DNA from: Branchiostoma floridae
Taxonomy: Eukaryota > Chordata > Leptocardii > Amphioxiformes > Branchiostomatidae
Direction: 5' to 3'
Assembly (NCBI RefSeq): GCF_000003815.2
Contig: NC_049985.1
Span: 16,107,989 to 16,171,988, forward strand
Length of the DNA stretch: 64,000 bases
Shown here: positions 40,968-51,285 of the stretch, piece by piece
Layout: every line of letters begins with the position of its first letter
How positions within the stretch are numbered: position 1 is the stretch's first letter
The notes under the pieces: model-generated
The model's database searches: none
Told to the model about the DNA's origin: nothing
Seen by the model: the letters and a program-made list of their open reading frames with translations, nothing else
Made by a program: the position numbers and the translations under genes

Positions 40968-41854
40968 TAGGTTACACATAGCCGACTTTGGCTCCCGAAC
41001 ACTAGCCGACTCTTAGCCGACCCAAGTCGGCAGTAGTTCGGGAGTAGTCTGACCAGTTTAGGCCACGCCTATTTTTTAGTGCCGAACATGTCCAGAATAC
41101 CTCCCGACCAGTAAATGACTTACTCCCGACTGTGTCCCAAATGCTAACTAACCTATCACCAACCATCCCGACCTCTAGCCGCAGACTGCCGAATCACTCC
41201 TGACTGATCCCCAACCGATTGCCGACCTTTTTCGACTTGAAATAGACATAATCAGCGATTTTCAAAAGAGTGCTCATTTTCGTTTTTAATCAAGAATGTC
41301 CTTTGTTCTATTTGTAAACATCACTAAGAGATCAAATTTAGATCACATATAGCTCCAGTGCGGCATTTATGGGTCTTTTTGCTTTTGGCTGGATGTCGGT
41401 CGTGTGAAGTTCGGGAGTGATTCGTCTACGTTCTGGCAATAGTCTTTTTGCTTGGGAATGAGTTAGCAGAGATTTGTCTAAGGTCTTGGGGTGAATCATT
41501 GGTAAGTTGGAAACAATCTGGGAGTAAATTAGCAATGTTTATGGCGTGGTTAAGATTTAATTTGACTGCTGACTTACTCCCGAACACCAACCGAATACTA
41601 GCCGACCGTGCCGAACACCAGCCGACCACCAACCGACCCATTCCAGAGTTGCCGTTCAGAGCCGAATGTTTTGAACATTTCAAAACATTCGGATGGAGCA
41701 GCCGAACACCAGCCGACTCAGCCGAACGCCAGCCGAACGCCATCCGACTCAGCCGAACGCCAGCCGACTACAGCCGACTAGCTCCCGAATCATTCCTAAA
41801 CCATAGTCGGGAGAGAGTCGGGAGCCAAATTCGGCTATGTGTAACCTAGGCATA
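40968..41854. mobile_element. TIR element with internal AGCCGAC repeats
   Basis: TATGCCTAGGTTACACATAG at the left is inverted as CTATGTGTAACCTAGGCATA at the right. The pairing extends into CCGA-TTTGGCTCCCGA. The interior is filled with iterations of CAGCCGAACGCC and CCGACC/GGTCGG-type motifs on both strands. About 890 bp, no transposase. Superfamily unknown; the target duplication was not resolved. Confidence 0.75.
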
Positions 41855-41882
41855 AACAGGAAATCCTATTGAGAAGGAAACC

Positions 41883-42019
41883 TAATCTCGAACCAGATCC
41901 ACGGTGCGTAATGTATAGTATCAACCGTCTCCGGTGCCCGTTTGACTCCCTTGGCCGGCTACACTCCTTGGCCAGCTTTGATACTATTTTATGGCACCGT
42001 AGGATCTGCTTGGAGATAA
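41883..42019. mobile_element. CTCCAAGCAGA-family MITE, full copy
   Basis: TAATCTCGAACCAGATCCAC and GGATCTGCTTGGAGATAAAA are the ends. The interior matches 22929-23065 in inverted orientation. Confidence 0.7.
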
Positions 42020-42239
42020 AAGGAAACCTACTGTGCACCGGTGTAAGAAATAACGTATATCTTCAGAATAATGACAAGTTCTAACGGTTGGACTGTAAAG
42101 GGAAAGAAAAACACAGGCATACAAACATTGTGCACACCCTTCGGAATAGCCAATTTACCGCTCTCAGAGAGCACCAGAGCAAGCAAAAGAAAGCTAGCGA
42201 TCTGCAGGTCGAACCTCTGCTTGAACAAAATGTAACGGT

Positions 42240-42530
42240 CCAAAGCAGCCAAACGCAAGAGACACACCCACCCACGTCCTTTTTCGCATATTTGTGAATG
42301 AATCATGAATCACTAAAAGCATGAATAGGAAAATAAATTTATCCTTTAGAAGAAAAACCTTCTGATGGAAAACCAGCTTTTCAATTCTCTTTTCTAAACC
42401 TATACGTTCACATATGGTCACGTGGCTAAACAACGACTCACGTGACCAAACAACTTGTGACCACATGTGTCTTCAGTAGTCTCAGTGGGGAACACATACA
42501 CAGATGTCCGGAAACGGTGGTCCTAACGAA
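42240..42530 (+). promoter_or_regulatory. Promoter module of ANK-MYND gene D
   Basis: AGCAGCCAAACGCAAGAG, TTTTTCGCATATTTGTG and AATCACTAAAAGC are followed by CACGTG at 42419-42424 and 42439-42444 (20 bp apart), then CTTCAGTAGTCTCAG. The second box lies in GACTCACGTGACC. The order is that of the gene C promoter. Confidence 0.6.
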
Positions 42531-45500
42531 ATGGCGAAAAATGCGAATGGATTTCTAGTGTTTGCGGCTTTGAATGGATCAGCTGAGGGCGTCAACGCAG
42601 CATTGGAAGCTGGTAAAGACGAACCAAGTATACTACAATAGCACTAGGCATTATTTGTTTGGTTCTAGACAGATGGGTTCAATTCTAGACTAATGACTGT
42701 AATCTAGGGTACACTTAATATCATAGAGAGCCTGTCAGGCCAGGTAGGAACAAGGTAGTTCTATTTTAGGCGCCTAAAATAGAACTACATTGTTCCTACC
42801 TGGCCTGACAAACTCTATTAAAGGGAGTTTTCTATGATATCAAGGCTACCCTAGATTCCAGTCCATTTTACGTCCTTTACGAAAGACGAAAGCAAGCCAA
42901 GCTTACAACATGTCCGAGGCGAGCCGACCCTGGGATCGAGCTCACGATCAGGCCCACAGATCAAATTGATGGAATTGGATCCAGATGGCCAAGCAGCATT
43001 AGGCCACGGAGACACTAAACAGTTTAAAACTATCTCTTTCTCCGCTAGACGTGGCCGGCCATATGGGCTCATGGTGCATAATAAGGCCAGGAGAAACGGA
43101 AAGTTACTGTATTAAACGTTAAATTCTTTTTATCAGTTTTTTATCAGTTTTCGCCTGGTATTTTGGGTCGGTTACTTTCGGTGACATCTTGTTTTACTTC
43201 ACATTTTCATTTTCATTTACAGGAGGAATCAGACTTGCAGAAATGCAGTAAATAACTTCGCTTTGAGTTGGGTTTGAAAAGACGCTTATTCATATGTAAA
43301 TCACAAATAAGGATTTTCACACAAGTGCGAAGTCGGGGCCTGCATGTGCGAAGTACAGTGCACTGGTGACACCTTTTGATCTTCTCCGTGCTATTCGGGC
43401 AATTTACATAGTCTCTACCAGACTCTGGGTCGCTTGAAAAACATAGTAATTGAACAGATAGATGAGTAAGCCGACCAGAGAAGTATAGCCGGCTAGGGAA
43501 CAGCGCGCTACCTACGAAGGTGAACGAAAATTTAAAGCTGACAGAAAAAGAAGAAGCGTAAAACACATCAAACACAGCCGGGGCCGACAATTTGCTAGGA
43601 GAGTAGAGAATCACACCCTTGGGTTGATATTATAAATCTGTACTGATCACTTTCTTATGTTGCAATACCTAATGCCTTGGAAAGTATGAAATACGATTGT
43701 CGCTATTCGTGTACTAGTATGTTGGATTCATATTTGCCTTCCTTGCAAAATTATGTGAAATAAATGAAATATCTATTGTGGGATCCATTTGTACCAAATC
43801 ATGGGGTTGTTTTGGATCACAGGTGCAGACATTGACTTTGACCAGTTTGACGGCTGGAACTCGGGTGATAGCACAACCTTACCACCATGCACGGCATTGT
43901 TCATCGCTTGTCTCAAGGGGCATGTGGATATAGTGAGACTGCTGCTCCGCAAGGGGGCGTCTTTGGTGAAGAGAACCATGGGCGCATCGGCTCCCCTTCA
44001 TGCTGCAGCGTCCAATGGTACGTTAATCACAATGCTATTCTCCAAGCAGAGGTTGGGTCGTAGTTTTTACTGGCCCGCTTCCCCTTTAAGGGTTTGATCC
44101 GTTCCGTTTTGCGGCAGAGGTGAGGGAAGCGAGCCAGTAAAAATCCCGACCACTATAGCTACATGTACTATCTTCGCAACCTCTGCTTAGAGAATAGGCT
44201 TAAAATAGGTAAAACAAATGCTTGTCTGTTAACGTTAAGCGCCATATTTCCAAATGTTAACGGTAAGATGTAATTGACTGCTCTTGGATCATGGGAATCC
44301 AAAAAATATTTAAACAAGAAAGCTTCCGAAAAAAGCTAGCCGGTGCGTATTTTGGAAAAAAGCCTGGATGTTAAACAAAATCACATGAAAAAAAAGAGTT
44401 TTTAAACTTCGAATTACTGAATCGGTCTGTCTTCTATATAAAAAAAGGAGAATTCATAATTTACATGACAAATAAATAGTAACAAGTGGGGATCGTACCC
44501 ACAATCCACGGCTGCAGAAGCAAATTGCTTAGACCTTAGGCCGGTCGGCCACGCTGACTCAAATGCGTAATCAAACCTATGGAAGGGCTATTAGAAGGGT
44601 TTGGTTAAAACAAGGAGGTCAAAAATCACGGCCCCAAATCGATGTTTCCTGGACGAGTGATGTTGAAACTGATTCGTAAACAAAGGCCCGTGCTAGCCTG
44701 GCGAGATGCAGATTGGGTGTGATTCACACTCGCGGCAAAGATCGAAACAATAGGAAGTCTCTCCTTTTTTTAACCTCCTTGGTTAAAATCACCGATCCAT
44801 GCATCCATCCATGGATCCATGTCGATTCCAATCCTGTGCGTAAAGGTAATACCGCGGCAGAGCAGCAGATCGACTAAAATTCATGATTAACGGTTTTCTT
44901 TGTGTTGGAACAAAGCTTAAACTTTACAACTTTTGTTTGGATTATACCATCACAGATGAGTGTTTATTCGTGTGGTTACATGTTCGCGGAAGGCAGCATG
45001 TCTTTATGAGTATTTCTTGTGTCGCAAATCCAACCTAGGGCATACAGAGATAGTTGAAATGCTGGTGCAGCATGGTGCAACAGTAGACATACAGGACGGC
45101 TTCTACGATACAGCAATCATGGTGGCATGTCGCCACAAACATATCGACACAGTTCGGCGACTGATTGAGTTTGGAGCAAGGCCTGATTTGACAGATGGTT
45201 ATATGACCCAGAGGCAAGTGTCACACATTTTATTTACATTAGAACAGAAGGAACAATTGTAACCTCGGCAAAAACTGTTGAGGTATTGTTTACCAAAAAG
45301 TAGGTACTCAAGCAACTGGATATGGTTTTGGAAACGGTCAGACGTTTCAACTGGAATCCGCCAGTGTTCCTCAGTGACACTGAAGTGATCTGGAAGAAAC
45401 AGGTCTTTTATACTCTAACTATGAATGAGGCAATTTCAGATGTCCAATAGGAAACGTTGTAAGACAATTCAGACTGAAGACAATTTTTGGTATGGTTTGT

Positions 45501-46067
45501 GTGTTTGTGTGTGTGTATCATGTGTGCTTGTCTGATGTCAATACACCATTAAAAGCCAGTGAAACTTTTTAGACCATAAGTGCACTTAAGGAGTCTATAT
45601 GTAGAAAATGTATCGATATGTCGTTCCCTTACTGAGTCATACATTTTTCTAGGTTGTGGAAAGAGGTCGAAAACTGTGACTCTGTGGAAGAGAGTGTAAA
45701 GCTGGTACAAGACGCAATCGAGACCAAGCTGTTGAGATGCTGCAACCCAAAGTGTGGCAAACCAGGCTACAGGTAGGTTATGCTAACAGTGGTTCCGTGG
45801 TTAATGAATTTTTCTTCGCACATTACTTTTCTCATCCTCCGTGCAGATGTTGCAATTGACACAAAAAAAGTAGATCTATGTACATGTTTCAATCTAAATT
45901 TAAGATCGAAAGATTTCTTTGTGAATTTAACTCAGTCCCTGATCAGCATTTGTACCTGTTACATCTTCTACAGGAAAACCCTGAAGCTGTGTGGCCGGTG
46001 CAAGCTGACCCGCTACTGCAGCCGTGACTGTCAGATACAACACTGGTCTGTAGGACACAAGAAGTGA
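42531..46067 (+). CDS. ANK-MYND protein, gene D (221 aa, truncated by UGA in the MYND finger)
   Basis: The exons are 42531-42612, 43823-44017, 45039-45213, 45653-45772 and 45974-46067, with phases 1,1,2,2 and 666 nt. An upstream in-frame ATG at 42504 would add nine residues; 42531 is chosen because it aligns with the paralogues. Exon 2 carries ADIDFDQFDGWNSGDSTTLP and GHVDIVRLLLRKGAS, exon 3 TEIVEMLVQHGATVDIQDG and TVRRLIEFGARPDLTDG. The MYND finger runs RCCNPKCGK, LCGRCK, RYCSRDCQIQHW, GHKK and then meets UGA where paralogues have Cys-Cys. After the UGA the frame stays open for 34 codons and resembles paralogue tails (CGHDVYSEERPDGLQLAKKF). Intron 3 uses the GC donor AG|GCAAGT, as in gene A. 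The product may be partly disabled. Confidence 0.8.
42733..42810. repeat. Near-perfect 78-bp palindrome in gene D intron 1
   Basis: Two 39-bp arms meet at GGCGCC (42769-42774) without a spacer. They start TGTCAGGCCAGGTAGGAACA and differ at one position. Weaker pairing (TATCATAGA/TCTATGATA) extends outward to about 42718-42840. Confidence 0.85.
42845..43020 (-). mobile_element. tRNA-headed SINE
   Basis: On the minus strand, GTGTCTCCGTGGCCTAATGC, GAGCTCGATCCCAGGGTCGG, CTCGGACATGTTGTAAGC and AAAGGACGTAAAATGGAC follow in order. The head looks tRNA-derived, and the tail begins like the SINEs at 11564 and 32920 but is truncated. Confidence 0.55.
43405..43510. mobile_element. Copy of the TCTCTACCAGACTC element
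   Basis: TAGTCTCTACCAGACTCTGG and GGCTAGGGAACAGCGCGC match the arm and centre of the element at 28391-30805. No opposite arm was found. Confidence 0.45.
44036..44196. mobile_element. CTCCAAGCAGAGG-family MITE in gene D intron 2
   Basis: TATTCTCCAAGCAGAGGTTG and CAACCTCTGCTTAGAGAATA are inverted termini with one mismatch. Inside, TTTTTACTGGCCCGCTTCCC pairs with GGGAAGCGAGCCAGTAAAAA. Confidence 0.8.
44481..44563 (-). pseudogene. tRNA-Leu-like relic
   Basis: On the minus strand, GTCAGCGTGGCCGACCGGCC plus TAAGGTCTAAGCA resembles the acceptor and D arm of a leucine tRNA, and GTGGGTACGATCCCCAC its T arm. The anticodon loop lacks the expected U33 and the acceptor stem is broken. It is a pseudogene or SINE head in intron 2 of gene D. 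Confidence 0.5.
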
Positions 46068-47160
46068 TGTGGGCATGACGTGTACTCTGAAGAACGACCA
46101 GACGGTCTCCAATTGGCGAAGAAATTTCTACTGTACATAGAAGAACATGAACAACATGAGCAACAAACATGACTCTTGTATAAAACATTGGATATGAAGC
46201 GATACCACTACAGCCATAATCATTATAGTTTACATGTCACAAGCTACAATCACTCAAGCACGTAGCCCTATCTTACTATGGACATGATTCAGTTGTCTTC
46301 GAAGTAAATGATGTCCAAAAGGTCACTCTACGTTTCATCGATGTTCCTAGTTTATCTAGTAAATCAAACACCATGAAGGATTCCGTATGATGTATGAATG
46401 TAAGAAGATAGACAGTGAAAAGGTTTGTTGTAAAGTGTAGTTTTCTTGTTTTCCACGCGTATATTCTATCCAAATGTCATGTTTTAATTTTCATTTGCTA
46501 ATCTTATAGAAGTTAAGTAAAGACGTTGAAGTGTAACACGGAAAGTAGGATTTTTACGAAGCCTCTTTGTAAATTAGCCTATTTCCCTATATCTGTTGTT
46601 AGATAAAATATCGTAGAATAAAGTCATGTGTAACGCTTTATATTCTCACCGAATCGTGTTTCATTTAATAAATGTAACCTGCTACTGAACCAAGGATTTG
46701 AAGGAGGTTGAATCGCACAAAGTATGAAAGAAAGAAGATATAACAGTTATCGGAAAGGCTTCCGATATTGCACACTAATACTAAAGAGAAACACTAGTCA
46801 ATAATTGTTGATTTCGACTTTTTTCAGAGATGTAACGGTAACAAAAACAAACAAACTAACAAACCTATTTCGACAAGACCTTACCCCGACGCTTCGACAC
46901 TATTTTCTCTGTCATGAAAAGGAAAGGACGCATATCTAAGCCTTTTTGTAAGTTGTTATGATTGGCTACACTGTTCCAGGCTTCATAGGTCGCAGAACAA
47001 AGTACAGAAATAAACGGATAACCAGTATCCGGCAGAGGAGTATAGTTTACCACGTTGGTACTTCTATCATAAGGGGACCTTCTCGCCCGGCCATTAATAC
47101 TTCTCTTTAATTAACCCGAGTATAACCTTCGTAGTGACCGCTGGCTCAATGTGTCAATCC
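46068..47160. other. Gene D 3' flank; no further gene
   Basis: Begins with the still-open tail of gene D (to UGA at 46170-46172). It continues with the CGATACCACTACAGCCATAA flank shared with the paralogues, then non-coding DNA. Confidence 0.5.
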
Positions 47161-47164
47161 TTTC

Positions 47165-47237
47165 TACTCTCCAAGCAGAGGTTGAGATTTTCCGATTACT
47201 ACTATATTTCCGCGACTCAACCTCTGCTTGGAGAGTA
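47165..47237. mobile_element. Minimal CTCCAAGCAGAGG MITE (73 bp)
   Basis: TACTCTCCAAGCAGAGGTTG at the left and CAACCTCTGCTTGGAGAGTA at the right are exact inverted copies, with a short interior. It is the smallest member of the family in this window. Confidence 0.85.
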
Positions 47238-47239
47238 AA

Positions 47240-48005
47240 TCCTTTTGCTTGCTATCCGAGCCAGCGGTCCCTTAATATACGGAGGATGGTACTCAGGTTA
47301 AACTCCTCTGGCATTTTGATATATATGTATTGTTACTATTGTTATTGTATTGTCATCTAAGCCGAATTCTACAGCTGTTTTTTCAGCGCCCTGTGACGCC
47401 TGGTAGAGGCTAGCCAATAGTAACAACTTGTAAACAGCCATAAATGGGCGTGCTGGTTGTTTCTTACTTAGGATGTGATCTGGTAGAAAATAGCGTCATC
47501 CATAAATCACTAAGTCAAACCTGTTCAAGGCGACCACTTGAGGGACCGGTTGTTTTGGACAGATGGTCGGTTTGAACTCACAACACGTCCGAGGCATAGT
47601 ATAACTGGTTTCTGATTTTCGTGCTACAAAATTTGCTCCCATCATTAGACTGCCCAATAGACCTCAAATGACACATCCACGTGCATCCGCCGCCATTTTT
47701 ATTTGGAACAAAACATATAGTATGGCTGTCAAAACCCGCGCAAACTGGCCGATTTTGGAACAAAATCGCGCTAATTACCATCGAAATTCGATGACACTTC
47801 AAGCTTGAAAATGACGCGGTCGTTATCGGCAGTGAGTTGGTCCGCTGCGGTTCCACTTTTTGGCGGTAGAGGTCGCGTTGGCCAGATGGTCGTCTTGAAA
47901 AGGTAGTTTAATTCTTAAGTCAACGAGGAAAATTTTCGGGACCGAGAAAAAACGGTCGTAATGACCAGATGATCGGCTTGAAAGGGTGGTCGCTTTGGCA
48001 GGTTT
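47240..48005. other. No gene recognised
   Basis: Contains motif-level repeats such as GGCGACCACTTGAGGGAC and GGTCGTAATGACCAGATGAT. The minus-strand open frames at 47578-47856 and 47823-48026 have no recognisable domain. Confidence 0.45.
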
Positions 48006-48008
48006 AAT

Positions 48009-48304
48009 TTGACTGCATACCTGCATACCTGCATACCATCTTCAGTCGAGGGAGGAGTGGACTCCTGTAGTGGACTGATCTTGACACTTCAGGTCATCGG
48101 CTACGCATGCTCATACTTCAGATGGCTCCAGTGTTTGTCTAGCTGTTTTTTGAATTCGTTCACTGTCTTACTGCTCACTACTTTCTCTGGCAGGGAGTTC
48201 CAGTTATTTGCCACTCTTGTGCTAAAAACCTGAGCTCTCAACCTCGACTTAGCCAGGGGGATCTTCAACTTTAGACTGTGCCCTCTTGACTGTATATCAT
48301 ATAG
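48009..48304 (-). mobile_element. Non-LTR retrotransposon (CR1/L2-type) 3' fragment
   Basis: On the minus strand the frame ending at 48101 reads SRGHSLKLKIPLAKSRLRAQ, then VFSTRVANNWNSLPEKVV, then FKKQLDKHW. This R-x-FS-RV-N-WN-LP-VV...FK..LD pattern is the familiar C-terminus of CR1/L2-like ORF2 proteins. It is followed by about 90 bp of 3' UTR and an 8-bp microsatellite tail (ATGCAGGT repeated, about 48009-48038), as such elements often have. The element is strongly 5'-truncated, and the 3' end of ORF2 plus its tail is all that remains. Confidence 0.8.
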
Positions 48305-49125
48305 TACAGTTTATTACAACAATGCAGTTTTCAGAGCCTGTTTAATCTTCTTACTTTCACTTGAGTGTGAAAGTAAACTGGCCTGAAGAAGATTTAAAAC
48401 AGATCTTTTCATGTACAAATCATACAGTCTCAGAGTCGACACCTTCCGTCACCACGCAGCACAGGTTATATCTGTCTGCCCCTCAAATAAGGCTATTTAC
48501 CTCTCCTTCCACAAGTTTATCCGTACTACTTATACATAAATGTACCCTCGTCATGGAACAAACGCCGGAAACAAATCGAGGGCCGAATCGAGGCCAGTGT
48601 TTCAGGTTGGTCACCAAGGACGGGCTGTACCATGGGGAAAATATTACCTAAATCACGTTTGAAAGCTCAGAGACGTAATTTATTAGATCACAGGATTCAC
48701 CAGCCCCCCCTATTTTGTTTTGCAATCAATCTTGTAGTCATTGATGACATTGTTTATAGGGATTGTACATTATACATATGGGGTACACAATGTGGAAGAA
48801 TGTTACATCATTTTTGTAGCAATCAACAAGTAGCCAATGTTGGCTTGTATTGTCGAGGTCGTACACCATACGCATAGTTGGTGTACAAAAACTAAATTGC
48901 ACTTTTTCTTGGTCTAAAGATTTTTAAAAAATCATATGAGGAACATGTACACCCCATCATGTATAATGTACAATCCCTGTAAAATATAGCAACGATTTCT
49001 TTGTAATCTTGGACAGTAACTTCTAGTATACTGAGTGAATTTGCTCTTACCTGAGTATATTTTCTGCTATCTGACGAATTATCTGTTGTTGTCAGTAAGT
49101 AGTTCAGATTCGGCAAGACAAATAA
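48305..49125. other. No gene recognised
   Basis: Plus-strand frames at 48361-48651 and 48632-48877 have no domain I recognise. GGGATTGTACATTATACATA (48760) and TGTATAATGTACAATCCCTG (48960) form a distant inverted pair, probably another small TIR element of about 220 bp. Confidence 0.45.
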
Positions 49126-49145
49126 TCCTAAATAATAGCAAGCTG

Positions 49146-50025
49146 GTCGTGCGATTTAATCCGGAGCGCTTCATATGGAAATATCCCAAAGAATCACGCG
49201 ACTTTTTTTTTAACCAATCAACTTTGATTGGGGATACTAATGGCTAATTTAAAACGCGCTATCTAATTGGATGACAGAGGAAAAGACCTTAATCGGTGAA
49301 CAATGGCAGACATTGTTAATATTCAACATGGCTAAGCTACTGAGCGTTCCTCTTCGCTGATTGGCTGCAGTTTAATAATCAAATTATCAAACTTCACGTG
49401 CAGGAAGATATATTGTCAATGACCGGTGCTTGTCAAGGATTGCGTTGCTGTATCTTCGTCGTATGTTTCGTCGTTTTGGGATTAATTCCGTGCGGGATAT
49501 TCTACGGAAGATTGCGGGACTGACCGTCTGGTGCTGCACAAATGTTTGAGGTGGGTGGCTAACTCGTTACTATTTGTTAAATACCAATTGTAGCGCCCCT
49601 GCACTTGAGGAGCTAGGCTCCCCGTCTCTCACCCCCCCCCCCCCCACACACACACACAAACAAACATAACGAACAAAAGCAAGAAGCAACCACCGCGTCT
49701 TAAAAAGACCCTCGTCCCAATCCGTGTCCTGAGTCTTCGACCAAATGAAACTGGACACGCACATGGAAGAAGAAGAAGAAGAAATGGGCAATTATCATTG
49801 ATCATAACACATTCGTTCCAGGCGTTAGCTACCTTACGTTAGGCCATGTTGATTTGATTATATGGATGACATCCACGAGAGCATCAATTTTCGGCAGTTT
49901 CCAAAAATGAATGTTTAAAAATGTTTTCAACCATACATCGTAAATCACACAAAGCAGCTTCAAAATAAGAGCTATCATGCAATTATTTAAAAGCATTTTT
50001 CATAATGTAGAACGATATGAATGTA
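49146..50025 (+). repeat. Segmental duplication, copy 1 (copy 2 at 59135-60018)
   Basis: From GCGCTTCATATGGAAATATC to ATGTAGAACGATATGAATGT the two copies align with small indels over about 880 bp. Shared segments include GGATGACAGAGGAAAAGACC, TGCACTTGAGGAGCTA and GGATGACATCCACGAGAGCA. The flanks differ: copy 2 is preceded by an ANK-MYND promoter relic. Confidence 0.85.
49419..49556 (+). pseudogene. Possible signal-peptide exon, frameshifted copy
   Basis: ATG opens MTGACQGLRCCIFVVCFVVL plus GLIPCG, a hydrophobic stretch. The frame then reaches a stop (CGG GAC TGA) because CCGTGCGGG here replaces CCGCGGG of copy 2. A GAG|GTGGGT donor-like site follows, as in copy 2. I do not recognise the family. 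Confidence 0.3.
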
Positions 50026-50071
50026 GGACGATACTAATACACTACAGTATGTTAACGTTATGTATATGTTA

Positions 50072-50075
50072 ACGT

Positions 50076-50111
<36 letters not shown>

Positions 50112-50140
50112 CGTGCGTGTGTGTGTGTTTGTGTGTGTTG
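50072..50140 (+). repeat. (GT)n microsatellite with GC interruptions
   Basis: A run of GT dinucleotides interrupted by CGTGCGTGCG and TTT. The open frame over it is low complexity. Confidence 0.9.
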
Positions 50141-50399
50141 CTTATTTCACAAAAATGTCTGACCTGAAGATGTTTTATGTATATATCCTGTCTCTGTCTA
50201 TATTCTATTTTTTTCTATATAAGTCTATTACAGTGTCTTCATGTGTGGCCATGTGTTGGGTCAACGACGGTCATTTTACCATATATGGTGAAACGCTTGG
50301 ACGCAGTGGGCCTTTGAAAATAAACTATTCCTTTTGAAGACGAAGCCGAAACCTCCCGAATACCATATTTCACTCCATGGATCCAAACCAGACCTACGG

Positions 50400-50499
50400 N
50401 NNNNNNNNNNNNNNNNNNNNNNNNNNNNNNNNNNNNNNNNNNNNNNNNNNNNNNNNNNNNNNNNNNNNNNNNNNNNNNNNNNNNNNNNNNNNNNNNNNN
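50400..50499. other. Assembly gap (100 N)
   Basis: Placeholder of unknown true size between duplicated regions. Confidence 0.95.
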
Positions 50500-51285
50500 G
50501 TCTAATTTCATATCGGCTATCTATGTACAATCCAACTTTCATTCAGGGAGTTGAACTCAGTGATCATCGCTAATGGTGTGGGGTTAGGGCGCGGTCACAT
50601 TAAATCTGCGCGATCGTCGTACGATCGCTAAATTCGTCGGGCATTTTGGACAACAATCTTGTACGTCTCTTGCAAAGTTCAACTGTCTTGGTAGAAGAAA
50701 TACTGTTTTAAATCCTTATCGGTGGTTGGTTCTGTCACAGCCTGCTTCAAAATCCTGTATCAGTCGCCAACCTATGTGCCCTAACATACAGGGATATTTT
50801 GGGTGCACAAAGCACGTTTGGCCCTTCGTAGTTTTTAGACCACGCCCACTCGCTCCTATGTGTGCACCTCATTACTACCCAAACCAGTCAAGATCGACGG
50901 GTGAAGTATATGGTCGCAGAACACAGTATTAATGGGCGACCCCGTAGGTCGGGCACAAAATAGTACGTCGCAATTCTTGAAAAGCCATAGAATTTTTTTC
51001 TGTGCGCGTCAGCGAGTCGGAAACTGTGGTGAATAGTAGAGGAATTCGTAAGTTTTGAGGTGGTATAACATGGGTTACGATGTTTGTTTGACTAGGTAGA
51101 ATTTCGCGCACGAATCCTGTTCCCGCTATTTCCGTGTGTCGCCTGCAGTGTGGTGACCTCCGCCGGGGGTTATTTAAAAGTGTTTTTTTCTGGGAAGCAT
51201 TCAAAATCAAGCTCATTGGATACTTCCTTCTCGAGATATTCTTTAGTATACGGGCTCTAGGCACCTAGCGACTTAAAGCTCTAGG
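50500..51285. other. Unique-looking DNA before the minisatellite
   Basis: No gene recognised. The last about 100 bp (GGATACTTCCTTCTCGAGAT, TTTAGTATACGGGCTC) is already a diverged unit of the following array. Confidence 0.5.

Noticed and set aside
41448-41849. Plus-strand frame with repeated NTNRPIPELPF-like composition, and its minus-strand counterpart
   Set aside because: Product of AGCCGAC iterations in a TIR element, not a protein gene.
44481-44563. Functional tRNA-Leu
   Set aside because: No U33 in the anticodon loop and a broken acceptor stem. Kept as a relic.
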